Positions 47,926 through 56,121 of a stretch of DNA of 64,000 nucleotides are shown here, piece after piece. How positions within the stretch are numbered: the first letter of the stretch is position 1; each line of letters opens with the position of its first letter. The DNA is taken from positions 186,001 through 250,000 of the forward strand of contig UQZN01000001.1 of the NCBI GenBank assembly GCA_900545535.1, in the 5' to 3' direction. The DNA comes from an uncultured Phascolarctobacterium sp. (GTDB taxonomy: Bacteria; Bacillota; Negativicutes; Acidaminococcales; Acidaminococcaceae). The translations under genes and the position numbers were made by a program. The notes below the pieces were generated by a model. That model worked only from the letters and a program-made list of their open reading frames with translations, ran no database searches and had not been told where the DNA came from.

Positions 47926-48690
47926 ATGATGGGTGAAGGATTTTTACAGAGAAATAAAACTGAAAAACTGACAGTTACAGCCCTGATGACAGCATTATTT
48001 GCCGTTACGGCACTGGCATTCAAGGGTTTTGTTATTATACCGTCAATAACGGAATTAAGGCCGGTCAATGCCTTGCCTTTGATATTTGGCCTGCTGTTTG
48101 GTAATTTAGGCGCCATTGCTTCGGCCTTGGGGAATCTTTTTGGCGATGCTGTTGGCGGTACGCTGACTTTTGCCAGTCTGGGTGGCATGATCGGTAATTT
48201 TGCAATGGCTTACATCCCTTATAAGGTTTGGGGCGCACTGCTGTGCAAGCGTGATGAGAATATTTTGTTGCTGGACAGTGCCAAAAATTACTTGTGGTAT
48301 TTTATTTTGGCCTTGCTTTCCGCCATTCCTGCAGCAGTAATAATTCCGCTGTTTACTGATTTTTTTGGTTTTGTTTCGTATAATATTTTGTTTGGGATTA
48401 TTTTTGCTAATAATTTTTTAGTGGAATGTACGATTGGCGTTGTATTATACGGTTTTTTCAGCCGGGCCTGTTTAAAGGGAAAGCTTTCGGCAGTACGGGC
48501 GATGGTATTTTCTTTGGATAATGTACGCGGTAAACGCATGGCGGCGCTGGTTCTGGCAGTTAATACCTTTCTGGCCTTTGGCCTGTCTGTATTCTTTTTC
48601 TTCAATTATTCTAATGAGATCGGCCAGCTGGCTATTTTGGTGCCAATGGCCATTCTGGCAGCAATGATGTTGTTGAGCATGGTAAAATAA
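47926..48690 (+). CDS. ECF S-component-like membrane protein (possibly QueT-type)
   Basis: A 254-residue protein with about six to seven membrane helices. The first helix (TALMTALFAVTALAF) followed by ELRPVNALPLIFGLLFGNLG and a GNLFGDAVGG motif resembles the RPxxxLP/Gxx(G/A)x(I/L)xNLxxD layout of ECF substrate-binding subunits such as QueT or YpaA. The substrate is not decided; queuosine precursors would fit the genomic theme. ATG 47926 lies five bases after the pepT stop. A strong terminator follows. Confidence 0.65.
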   Translation: MMGEGFLQRNKTEKLTVTALMTALFAVTALAFKGFVIIPSITELRPVNALPLIFGLLFGNLGAIASALGNLFGDAVGGTLTFASLGGMIGNFAMAYIPYKVWGALLCKRDENILLLDSAKNYLWYFILALLSAIPAAVIIPLFTDFFGFVSYNILFGIIFANNFLVECTIGVVLYGFFSRACLKGKLSAVRAMVFSLDNVRGKRMAALVLAVNTFLAFGLSVFFFFNYSNEIGQLAILVPMAILAAMMLLSMVK

Positions 48691-48730
48691 TACAACTCCC
48701 GTCCTTTAGAGGACGGGAGTTGTATTATTT
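48686..48730. terminator. Bidirectional terminator after the folate-pepT operon
   Basis: A stem of about 20 bp (ACAACTCCCGTCC / GGACGGGAGTTGT plus AT-rich ends) between converging genes. Confidence 0.92.
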
Positions 48731-49421
48731 ATTTACGCTTCATACTTTGCAGCAGTGCTTTATCCCCGTCGCTGACGCGGAAGGATTCACGGCATTTCTG
48801 CAGGGCTTTGTTATAAGTAAAGTCGTCGAGCGTATTATTTTGCAACAGTGTCATAGTTTTATCACGCTGTTTGATAAAGCACAGCGATAATGCCCAGGCT
48901 ACAGCCATTTTTACATAATAACCTTCGTGCCGTACAGCGTTCAGTTCCTTCAGGGTATCATCGATATATGCGTCGTCGTTGTAATAATTCATCAGCATTA
49001 CGACAGCGAAACGCAGTTCATATTCATTATGTGAAGCCAGATAGTGCTGCAGAAACCTGCGTCCCTGCTGCTGGTTTTTTCTGAAGGCTTTCAAACTGCT
49101 GCAGGTAACGTCGCAGACAGCCCAGTTGTCGATGCGGGGGACAAAAAGCTTGAGATATTCCAACAGTTTTGTAAAATCAATTTTCAGCAAGCCTAAAACC
49201 ATACCACATAAAGTTGCTTCCTCGCTGTAGTGGAATGGTTTCTGCAAAGCTTGCTGTAAATAGTCTGGATATTCTCCCTGACGGACGATTTCTGACGCCA
49301 GCTGCCGCAGTACGGGTATACGTATGCCAATGATGTTAGTGGTGCCGGGGCACAGGTCACTGTGGAATTTTTGGTATTTTTTGTCCTGCAGGCTCAGCAG
49401 GCGTTCTCTTAATGCTTGCAT
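48729..49421 (-). CDS. AlkD-like DNA alkylation repair protein
   Basis: A 230-residue HEAT-like repeat protein of the DNA alkylation repair family (PF08713 type). Segments GIRIPVLRQLASEI (about 31), FVPRIDNWAVCDVTCSSLK (about 93-111) and RFAVVMLMNYY are characteristic; the Trp-Asp region corresponds to the catalytic area of AlkD. Such glycosylases remove 3- and 7-alkylpurines. It is divergent from nfo, which would process the abasic sites produced. Confidence 0.85.
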   Translation of the reverse strand: MQALRERLLSLQDKKYQKFHSDLCPGTTNIIGIRIPVLRQLASEIVRQGEYPDYLQQALQKPFHYSEEATLCGMVLGLLKIDFTKLLEYLKLFVPRIDNWAVCDVTCSSLKAFRKNQQQGRRFLQHYLASHNEYELRFAVVMLMNYYNDDAYIDDTLKELNAVRHEGYYVKMAVAWALSLCFIKQRDKTMTLLQNNTLDDFTYNKALQKCRESFRVSDGDKALLQSMKRK

Positions 49422-49501
49422 CAGTCAATATTCCTTTCCTGTGGCTTGATATGCTATAATTATAACGTATTTTAAAAAGCTTTGTAAATCAAGGAGGATT
49501 T

Positions 49502-50335
49502 ATGCTTAATATTGGTTGTCATTTATCATCGGCTAAAGGCTATTTACATATGGGCAAGGAAGCGCTGGCTATCGGTGCTAATACTTTTCAGTTTTTTACA
49601 CGTAATCCTCGTGGCAGTAAGGCTAAAGCCATTGATCCGGCGGATATTGAAGCCCTGTTGCAGCTATTGGAAGAACATGCTTTTGCGCCGCTGCTGGCGC
49701 ATGCCCCCTATACGCTCAATCCCTGTTCAGCTGACCCTAAGGTACGTGAATTTGCCCGCATGGTGATGAAGGAAGACCTGCAGCTTTTGGAATTGCTGCC
49801 CGGGACAAGATATAATTTTCATCCCGGTAGTCATGTGCAGCAGGGGGCAGAGCAGGGGATAGAGATGATCGCTGAAATCTTAAACGAGATTTTGCAGCCA
49901 CGGCAGCAGACAACAGTGCTTTTGGAAACCATGTCCGGCAAGGGCAGTGAAGTAGGACGTAATTTTACTGAATTGCGTGCGATCATCGATAAGGTGGAAC
50001 TGCAGGAAAAGCTGGGCGTGTGCCTGGATACCTGCCATGTCTTTGACGGCGGTTATGATATAGTCGGTGAACTGGATAAGGTACTGGCAGAGTTTGATAA
50101 CATTATCGGGCTGGAACGGCTGCTGGCGATCCATATCAATGACAGCTTGAACGGACTGGGCAGCCACAAAGACAGGCATGCCAAAATAGGCCAGGGAAAT
50201 ATTGGTCTGGAAGCACTCAGTGCTGTTACCAATCATCCTCGGCTCAAAGATTTGCCTTTCTATCTGGAAACTCCGAATGAACTGCCCGGATACAAAGCTG
50301 AAATAGAGATATTAAGATCATTATATAAGTGGTAA
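49502..50335 (+). CDS. nfo: Endonuclease IV (AP endonuclease)
   Basis: A 277-residue TIM-barrel enzyme that cleaves 5' to abasic sites. Zinc ligands appear in [57 protein letters not shown] and [15 protein letters not shown]. The length is normal. AAGGAGG precedes the ATG, and TATAAT at 49455-49460 is a likely -10 box. A palindromic terminator follows at once. Confidence 0.97.
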   Translation: MLNIGCHLSSAKGYLHMGKEALAIGANTFQFFTRNPRGSKAKAIDPADIEALLQLLEEHAFAPLLAHAPYTLNPCSADPKVREFARMVMKEDLQLLELLPGTRYNFHPGSHVQQGAEQGIEMIAEILNEILQPRQQTTVLLETMSGKGSEVGRNFTELRAIIDKVELQEKLGVCLDTCHVFDGGYDIVGELDKVLAEFDNIIGLERLLAIHINDSLNGLGSHKDRHAKIGQGNIGLEALSAVTNHPRLKDLPFYLETPNELPGYKAEIEILRSLYKW

Positions 50336-50338
50336 TAA

Positions 50339-50374
50339 AAAACAGGCTGACGTTTAAACGTCAGCCTGTTTGCT
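50339..50374. terminator. Palindromic terminator after nfo
   Basis: A perfect 15-bp self-complementary stem, AACAGGCTGACGTTT with AAACGTCAGCCTGTT. It can serve both nfo and the convergent DUF1858 gene. Confidence 0.88.
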
Positions 50375-50381
50375 TAAAAAC

Positions 50382-50588
50382 TTACTTGGCCTCAGCAACA
50401 GCTTTGTTGATATCAGCAATAAGTGCTTCAACATCAATGCCGTGAGCTCCTGCGCCCTGTCCGATAGTTTCGTAATGAGCTGCCATGCAGCCTACACAGC
50501 CCAAACCATATTTGGCAAATACTTCCAAAATTTCAGGATGTTGTTGAACAGCATCAATGATGCCGGTATCTTTAGTAATAATATCCAC
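50382..50588 (-). CDS. DUF1858 small protein
   Basis: A 68-residue protein with the DUF1858 pattern: IITKDTGIIDAVQQHPEILE, then VFAKYGLGCVGCMAAHYETI, with a CxxC that could bind a cluster or metal. Family members often accompany hybrid cluster or redox proteins, but none is adjacent here. The start is GTG at 50588 with AGGAGGG upstream. It is monocistronic. Confidence 0.85.
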   Translation of the reverse strand: MDIITKDTGIIDAVQQHPEILEVFAKYGLGCVGCMAAHYETIGQGAGAHGIDVEALIADINKAVAEAK

Positions 50589-50754
50589 TGATAACCCTCC
50601 TTTAACAGGTACTTTGATTTGTCAGAGAGGCGTGTCTGTGTTAAAATGACAACAGATGCCTGAATGACTTCATGTATGGATATATTATAGCACAGAAAAT
50701 GTAAAAATAAAGCTGTTAGTTGTGGCAGAAGTGCAAAAGAAATGTGAGGGATAA

Positions 50755-51249
50755 ATGATGGAAATGGAAGAGCACGCAGAAGCATATGCAGCAAGTCTAA
50801 AAAGAGTACAGGAAAGCCTGCAGGCTTATCCGGAGCTGGAAGTAAAAATTTTACCGGGATCGACCCATACGGCAGAACTCGCAGCGCAGGCTTTGGGTAC
50901 GACACCGGGGCAGATCGCTAAAACTTTGTGCTTTTTAGCCGATGGCGAGCCGGTATTGATCGTGGCCTGCGGTGATAAGAAAATAGATACTAAAAAATGG
51001 GGCCGCGCCATCGAAGCGAAAAAAATCAAAATGGCGGATGCAGAAACTGTCATGCAGGTAACCGGCTTTGCTCCAGGCGGAGTGTGCCCGTTTGCGCTGA
51101 GGCAGCAGGCTAAAGTTTATCTTGATAACAGTCTGAAAGAATATGACATTACTTTTATTGCAGCCGGTACGCCGCACTCGGCTTTGCCGATCAGCGCGGA
51201 AATGCTGGAAAAGGTAACGGGTGGGACCTGGGTCGACGCAACTAAATAG
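50755..51249 (+). CDS. YbaK/EbsC-family aminoacyl-tRNA deacylase
   Basis: A 164-residue protein. It has the YbaK/ProX fold motifs: GTTPGQIAKTLCFL (about 44-57), VACGDKKIDTKKW with the conserved Lys, and TGFAPGGVCPFAL (about 102). The likely role is hydrolysing mischarged tRNA-Pro (Cys or Ala). ATG codons at 50755 and 50758 are both possible, with GAGGG upstream. Confidence 0.88.
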   Translation: MMEMEEHAEAYAASLKRVQESLQAYPELEVKILPGSTHTAELAAQALGTTPGQIAKTLCFLADGEPVLIVACGDKKIDTKKWGRAIEAKKIKMADAETVMQVTGFAPGGVCPFALRQQAKVYLDNSLKEYDITFIAAGTPHSALPISAEMLEKVTGGTWVDATK

Positions 51250-51260
51250 TCAGTGTTTAT

Positions 51261-51298
51261 TTGGCAGAAGGTGAAAATTTCGCTTTTCTGCCATTTTA
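51261..51298 (+). terminator. Terminator after the YbaK-family gene
   Basis: TGGCAGAA pairs with TTCTGCCA, with an inner GAAA/TTTC pairing, followed by TTTTATTTT. Confidence 0.75.
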
Positions 51299-51421
51299 TT
51301 TTAGTATATAAAAAACTCAGGGCTTTGAGGGTATTGCCTGATACAGGTAACGAACAAGGTGGTTTAGGTCCGTCTGGTGTGGTATAATTTATTTGTTGAA
51401 AATTTACATTAGGAGAAGTTT

Positions 51422-52798
51422 ATGAGCGTTGATAATAAATTTTTAGTGCGTGACAAAATAAACGTGAAAGTGACCGGCTTAGGCAGCAGTGGTGAAGGTG
51501 TCGGTAAGGTAGACGGCTTTACCATTTTTGCACATGGCGCTTTAACTGGTGAAACAGTAGAAGTAGAACTGGAACGTGTCAAGAGAAACTATGCATCGGG
51601 TAAGGTAACGTCTGTTCTGGAAGCATCACCTGACCGGGTGGAGCCGTTATGTCCTGTTTATGAAGCCTGCGGCGGCTGCCAGCTGCAGCATTTAAATTAT
51701 GTTGGGCAATTGCAGGCTAAAGAGCAGCAGGTGCGTGACGCTCTTTTGCGGATCGGACATTTGCAGGAAATCAAAGTTATGCCGATCATCGGCGAAGACG
51801 ATCCGTGGCATTATCGTAATAAAATGCAGTTCCCGGTTGCATTTGAGGATGGCATCCTGGAAATTGGCTGCTATGCTGCTGCTACGCATAAAGTAGTGGG
51901 CGTAGAAAGCTGCCTGATCCAAAAGCAGCGTAATAATGATATAGTTGCCGTTGTGCGTCAATGGATGCAGCAATATGAAATCCCTGCTTATAATGAAAAA
52001 ACAGGCAAAGGCGTAGTGCGTCATATTATGGGACGTGTTGGCGTTAATACCGGCGAAGTGATGGCCGTTATCATCACCGCCGGTTACGATCTTCCCCACG
52101 GGAAAGAACTGGTAAAAATGCTGCGCGACGCTGTACCGGGCTTAAAAAGCGTGGTGCAGAATATCAACAAAAAACAGACCAATATCGTTATGGGTAACAA
52201 AACACGCTTATTATATGGTAAAGCTACTATCAAAGACCGGTTGGGAACCCTGAAATTCAATATTTCAGCCCAGTCGTTTTTTCAGGTCAACAGCGTGCAG
52301 GCCGAAAAACTTTATAACAAAGCAGTGGAATTTGCTGCATTGAGCGGTGCGGAAACCGTTGTGGACTGTTACTGCGGTACAGGTACGATTTCTTTGTATC
52401 TGGCTAAGCATGCGCAAAAAGTTTATGGAATTGAAATTATCGCTCCGGCTATTGAAGATGCCAGGCGCAATGCGGAAGATAACCGCTGTGATAACGCGGA
52501 ATTTATTTTGGGCGATGCCGCTGTCAAAATGCAGGAACTGGCAGAACAGGGAGTGCGTCCGGAAGTAGTGCTGCTTGATCCGCCACGGGCCGGCTGTGAA
52601 GAAAAGATGCTGGCGGCCATTGCGCAGGTCAAACCGCAGCGGATCGTGTATGTTTCCTGCAATCCGGCTTCGCTGGCCCGCGATCTGGCCTATCTGGAAC
52701 AAAACGGTTATAAGGCGGTGATCGCCCAGCCGGTAGATATGTTCCCCATGACGCATCATGTGGAGACGGTTGTGTTGATGACGAGGATTGTAAAATAG
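51422..52798 (+). CDS. rlmD: 23S rRNA (uracil-C5)-methyltransferase, RlmD/RumA type
   Basis: A 458-residue TrmA-class methyltransferase. It has an N-terminal TRAM domain (about 8-65), FeS cluster cysteines (LCPVYEACGGCQLQHLNY, about 75-92), a SAM site (VVDCYCGTGTISLYLA, about 315), LLDPPRAGCEE and the catalytic VSCNPASLARDL. It makes m5U in 23S rRNA; the exact uridine cannot be told, and RlmCD-type dual specificity is possible in Firmicutes. TATAAT at 51383-51388 is a likely -10. Confidence 0.92.
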   Translation: MSVDNKFLVRDKINVKVTGLGSSGEGVGKVDGFTIFAHGALTGETVEVELERVKRNYASGKVTSVLEASPDRVEPLCPVYEACGGCQLQHLNYVGQLQAKEQQVRDALLRIGHLQEIKVMPIIGEDDPWHYRNKMQFPVAFEDGILEIGCYAAATHKVVGVESCLIQKQRNNDIVAVVRQWMQQYEIPAYNEKTGKGVVRHIMGRVGVNTGEVMAVIITAGYDLPHGKELVKMLRDAVPGLKSVVQNINKKQTNIVMGNKTRLLYGKATIKDRLGTLKFNISAQSFFQVNSVQAEKLYNKAVEFAALSGAETVVDCYCGTGTISLYLAKHAQKVYGIEIIAPAIEDARRNAEDNRCDNAEFILGDAAVKMQELAEQGVRPEVVLLDPPRAGCEEKMLAAIAQVKPQRIVYVSCNPASLARDLAYLEQNGYKAVIAQPVDMFPMTHHVETVVLMTRIVK

Positions 52799-52887
52799 AA
52801 TGATTACCAGATTGTGTAATTTGCTCAGATTAGAAAGCAATAAGGTTAAATTAGTCATTTAGATAGCAGACAAGGAGCAGTAACAAT

Positions 52888-54012
52888 ATGAAGATTTCCA
52901 AGAAGGATGCTTTGGCCTGGTTTGAATTTTTTGCGCAGCTGCCTGAGGGCGAGCAGCTGCTGGTTAAACAGCAGGAGCTTGTTTATGCTGCCTTTGCGCA
53001 GATCGAGGCTGCAGTCATAAAAAGAAATGAAGAGCTGATGGCACAAATACCCGGTTTGAAAACACTGAAGCAGAGAACGCTTTTTGTGGGACCGGAAGAT
53101 AAATTCCCCGATGGCTGCCGGTCCTGTTTGCTGGGCAGCGGGCTGACCGCTATCAGAAAAACAAATAAATGTAATTTGCAGTGTAAGTTTTGCTATAATT
53201 ACGGTGAACTTGATGCTATTGAGCCTGTAGGTGAAGGTATTTGGGTCATTGGCGGGACAAAGTTTTATGAGCAGGATCTTGATCTGCTGATGTCGATCCA
53301 TAAAAAGCCTACAGGCGTTGCCTATGTTTATTTAGAACCTTTTATGGAAATCGAGAAATATTATAATATTATTCAAAAATTTAACAAAGCCGGTATTTAT
53401 CAGCATCTTTATACCAATGGTACTTTGGCTACGGAAACAACGCTGAAAGCGTTGGGGGAGGCAGGTCTGGATGAGCTAAGGTTTAATTTGGGTGCCTCCG
53501 GCTGCGCTGATAAGGTGATTGAAAATATCGGCCTGGCTAAAAAATATATCAAAAAAGTCGGTATTGAAACACCTATGACGCCTGAGTTTTTTGAAAAATT
53601 CTTTGTGAAAAAGCAGGCTATCTTGGATACGGGTCTGGATTTTATCAATTGTGCGGAGCTGCATTTAAATGGCAATAATATCGATAATTATTGGGGCGAA
53701 AAAATGTATATTGCCCGTCATGGCTATATCTCACCGATCTGGAGCCGTGAATTGACCCTGCGATTTATGGCGGTCGCTTACAAAGAAAAATGGGATTTAG
53801 TCGTACACGACTGCTCTAATGATACCAAGTTTGCCAGAGATCTGCATTTAGGTGCGCAAGAGGGGAAATGGTTTGGCGCCAGCAGTTATACAGCTGAATT
53901 TTTAGAAATACCTTATGCTGTATTTTTACCGGTGCTGCGTGACGATGATTTTCATTTTTTAGTTGAAGAAGAGCTGCCAGACGGCTATAAACCGGGAGAG
54001 ATGTTTTTTTAG
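52888..54012 (+). CDS. Uncharacterised radical SAM protein
   Basis: A 374-residue protein. The radical SAM cluster motif is TNKCNLQCKFCYNYGE (CxxxCxxC, about residues 93-105). It is preceded by an extra Cys pair in PDGCRSCLLGSGLTA (about 73-87). Later segments (HLYTNGTLATETTL; GLDELRFNLGAS) follow the partial TIM barrel of the superfamily. The C-terminal half (INCAELHLNGNN; WDLVVHDCSND) also holds cysteines but no standard SPASM pattern that I can see. It starts 89 bases after rlmD and is close to a TrmH-family gene. The substrate is unknown. Confidence 0.85.
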   Translation: MKISKKDALAWFEFFAQLPEGEQLLVKQQELVYAAFAQIEAAVIKRNEELMAQIPGLKTLKQRTLFVGPEDKFPDGCRSCLLGSGLTAIRKTNKCNLQCKFCYNYGELDAIEPVGEGIWVIGGTKFYEQDLDLLMSIHKKPTGVAYVYLEPFMEIEKYYNIIQKFNKAGIYQHLYTNGTLATETTLKALGEAGLDELRFNLGASGCADKVIENIGLAKKYIKKVGIETPMTPEFFEKFFVKKQAILDTGLDFINCAELHLNGNNIDNYWGEKMYIARHGYISPIWSRELTLRFMAVAYKEKWDLVVHDCSNDTKFARDLHLGAQEGKWFGASSYTAEFLEIPYAVFLPVLRDDDFHFLVEEELPDGYKPGEMFF

Positions 54013-54025
54013 AAGGAGTGGCACC

Positions 54026-54829
54026 ATGGCAAATATCATAGAAATAACTGATATTTCTGTTCCTGAACTGGAAGTATTTGCACAACTGACAGAGAAGCAA
54101 CTGCGCCATAAGCTGGAACCGGAAAAGGGGATCTTTATCGCTGAAAGCGGCAAAGTCATAGAGTTGGCCCTGGCGGCTGGTTGTGAGCCTGTTTCCTTGT
54201 TGATGGAACGTAAGCAGCTCACCGGTCAGGGCAAAAATATTCTTGCCCGCTATGATGATGTTACAGTCTATACTGGTGACAGGGAGGTGCTGGCCGGCTT
54301 GACTGGCTACAGGCTGACTCGTGGTATTTTGTGCGCTATGCGCCGCCCCCAGCTGCCGCTGGTGCAGCAGATTTGTGCCCAGGCCAGCAGGGTGGCAGTA
54401 TTGGAGAATATCACAGATGCTGCCAATGTTGGAGGAATATTCCGTTCAGCAGCGGCGTTAGGTGTTGATGCAGTGCTGGTGATGCGGTCCTGCTGTGATC
54501 CGTTATGCCGCAAAGCCGTACGTGTCAGTATGGGAACGGTATTTCAGATACCCTGGACTTATATCGAAAATGGTATTGCACCTTTGCAAGAACTTGGGTT
54601 TAAAACAGCGGCGCTGGCTTTGCGTGAGCAGGCCGTCAGTATTGATGACCCCAAGCTGATGGCTGAAGCCAGGCTGGCTTTGATTTTTGGTACTGAAGGC
54701 TATGGCTTAGCTCAGGCTACGATCGATGCATGTGATTATGTGGTGCAGATACCCATGGCGCATGATGTGGACTCGCTTAACGTTGCTGCGGCAAGCGCTG
54801 TGACGTTTTGGCAGCTGAGACATCAATAA
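54026..54829 (+). CDS. TrmH/SpoU-family RNA 2'-O-methyltransferase
   Basis: A 267-residue SPOUT enzyme. It has an N-terminal substrate-binding domain (EKQLRHKLEPEKGIFIAESG) and the trefoil knot motifs NITDAANVGGIFRSAAALG (about 130), LIFGTEGYGL (about 217) and IPMAHDVDSLNVAAASAV. ATG 54026 has GAAGGAGTGG upstream; a longer frame from 53963 overlaps the radical SAM gene. The target RNA (rRNA or tRNA) is not decided by sequence alone. Confidence 0.9.
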   Translation: MANIIEITDISVPELEVFAQLTEKQLRHKLEPEKGIFIAESGKVIELALAAGCEPVSLLMERKQLTGQGKNILARYDDVTVYTGDREVLAGLTGYRLTRGILCAMRRPQLPLVQQICAQASRVAVLENITDAANVGGIFRSAAALGVDAVLVMRSCCDPLCRKAVRVSMGTVFQIPWTYIENGIAPLQELGFKTAALALREQAVSIDDPKLMAEARLALIFGTEGYGLAQATIDACDYVVQIPMAHDVDSLNVAAASAVTFWQLRHQ

Positions 54830-54872
54830 TAAACAGTTAAAAATGGTTGCTTTCGTGTGAGAGGTGACGATC

Positions 54873-55520
54873 ATGAATTATAAAGTTTTAGATATGGAAA
54901 AGTATTACCGTAAGGATATTTACAGGCATTTTACGATGGACTGTAAATGTTCTGTTATGATTACGTCCAAAATCGATGTGACCGATTTGGCAGTGTATTC
55001 GCAACAAACCGGGACTAAGTTTTATATCAATTTTCTGTATGCCCTGGCTAAGGCGCTGAATAGTAGAGATGATTATAAAATGCGGTATTTATATCAGGAA
55101 GACAAGCTGGTAGTGTTTGACAAGATCAACCCTGCCCATTATGTTTTTCACGAGGATACTGAAACTTTTACAATAGTTTACACTGAGTTCAGTGAAAATT
55201 ATCAGGAATTTTATAGCAACTGCTGTGCTGATATTGAAAAAGGCAAACAGACCCGTATATATGGGCTGGATGGCAGTAAATTGAATTATTTTGACGCGTC
55301 TTATATTTCCTGGTTATCCTATGAGGCGCTGCATGTAGAGTTGCCTGATGGGCATCTGCATTTTCCGCCGATCATTAACTGGGGCAAATATAAAAATGAA
55401 AACGGCAGATTGCTGATGCCTGTAACTGTAAGGATGAATCATGCGATTGCCGATGGCTATGTAGTTTCCAAGGCTTTTTGGCTGCTGGAACAGGAAATAA
55501 AATTATTGGTTGAAAGTTGA
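54873..55520 (+). CDS. Chloramphenicol acetyltransferase-like (CatA fold) protein
   Basis: A 215-residue protein. The C-terminal MNHAIADGYVVSKAFWLLE carries the HxxxDG catalytic motif of type A CATs and the wider acyl-CoA acyltransferase superfamily. DASYISWLSYEAL matches the CAT 'PW.SF' region, and the N-terminal YRHFTMDCKCSVMITSKIDVT also fits. GAGGTGA precedes ATG 54873. Chromosomal CAT-like proteins need not inactivate chloramphenicol. There are no mobile-element signs nearby, so a native acetyltransferase with another substrate is equally possible. Confidence 0.8.
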   Translation: MNYKVLDMEKYYRKDIYRHFTMDCKCSVMITSKIDVTDLAVYSQQTGTKFYINFLYALAKALNSRDDYKMRYLYQEDKLVVFDKINPAHYVFHEDTETFTIVYTEFSENYQEFYSNCCADIEKGKQTRIYGLDGSKLNYFDASYISWLSYEALHVELPDGHLHFPPIINWGKYKNENGRLLMPVTVRMNHAIADGYVVSKAFWLLEQEIKLLVES

Positions 55521-55646
55521 AATGCCGGTTTAAAACCATTAGTTTACACTGCTTTTTGAAAGTTTTGTTTATTTAAAATACAGTTTCTTGAATCAAGAAT
55601 CAGAGGGCACGATGCTTATTTGTAAAGCAGGAAAAGGGGCGTTAAA

Positions 55647-56060
55647 ATGTGGTTTGTTTTTGCAGTGCTTTCAGCTGTTTTTGCAGCAGCGACTTCTATT
55701 TTGGCGAAGATCGGTATCGAAGGGGTCAATTCTAATCTGGCTACTGCTATCAGGACAGTGGTTGTTGTAATTATGGCGTGGGGGATAGTTTTTTTTACTG
55801 ACGCACAGAGCGGAATAACTGAGATCAGTAAACGCAGCTGGATATTTTTGACGCTTTCAGGTTTAGCAACGGGTGCCTCGTGGCTATGTTATTTTAAAGC
55901 CCTGCAAATAGGAGCTGCTTCCAAGGTAGTGCCGGTAGATAAATTCAGCATCGTAATTACTTTGGTGATGGCAGCGGTATTTTTACGTGAACAGTTTACT
56001 ATGAAAACAATTATTGGATCTGTTTTGATTACGTTGGGAACATTTGTGATGATTTTATAA
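55647..56060 (+). CDS. Half-size EamA/DMT transporter
   Basis: A 137-residue protein with a single EamA domain and about four to five membrane helices (MWFVFAVLSAVFAAATSILAK at the start; LTLSGLATGASWLCYFKALQ; VPVDKFSIVITLVMAAVFL). Full DMT exporters have two such domains, so this one probably dimerises. AAGGGGCG precedes the ATG. The substrate is unknown. Confidence 0.85.
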   Translation: MWFVFAVLSAVFAAATSILAKIGIEGVNSNLATAIRTVVVVIMAWGIVFFTDAQSGITEISKRSWIFLTLSGLATGASWLCYFKALQIGAASKVVPVDKFSIVITLVMAAVFLREQFTMKTIIGSVLITLGTFVMIL

Positions 56061-56121
56061 AGTGATGCAGGTCAACCGTATAAAAAACTGGAAGAATTTA
56101 TAAGTGCAGAGAGGTGAGCAG

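Noticed and set aside
48686..50374. Hairpins around alkD and nfo as a repeat family or CRISPR-like units
   Set aside because: Each palindrome has a different sequence and sits at a gene end with T runs, so they are ordinary terminators.
52265..52858. A 197-residue minus-strand frame inside rlmD
   Set aside because: It lies opposite the conserved methyltransferase motifs and has no supporting signals.
54873..55520. CAT-like gene as part of a mobile resistance element
   Set aside because: No transposase, integrase, flanking repeats or distinct composition were seen; neighbours are housekeeping genes.
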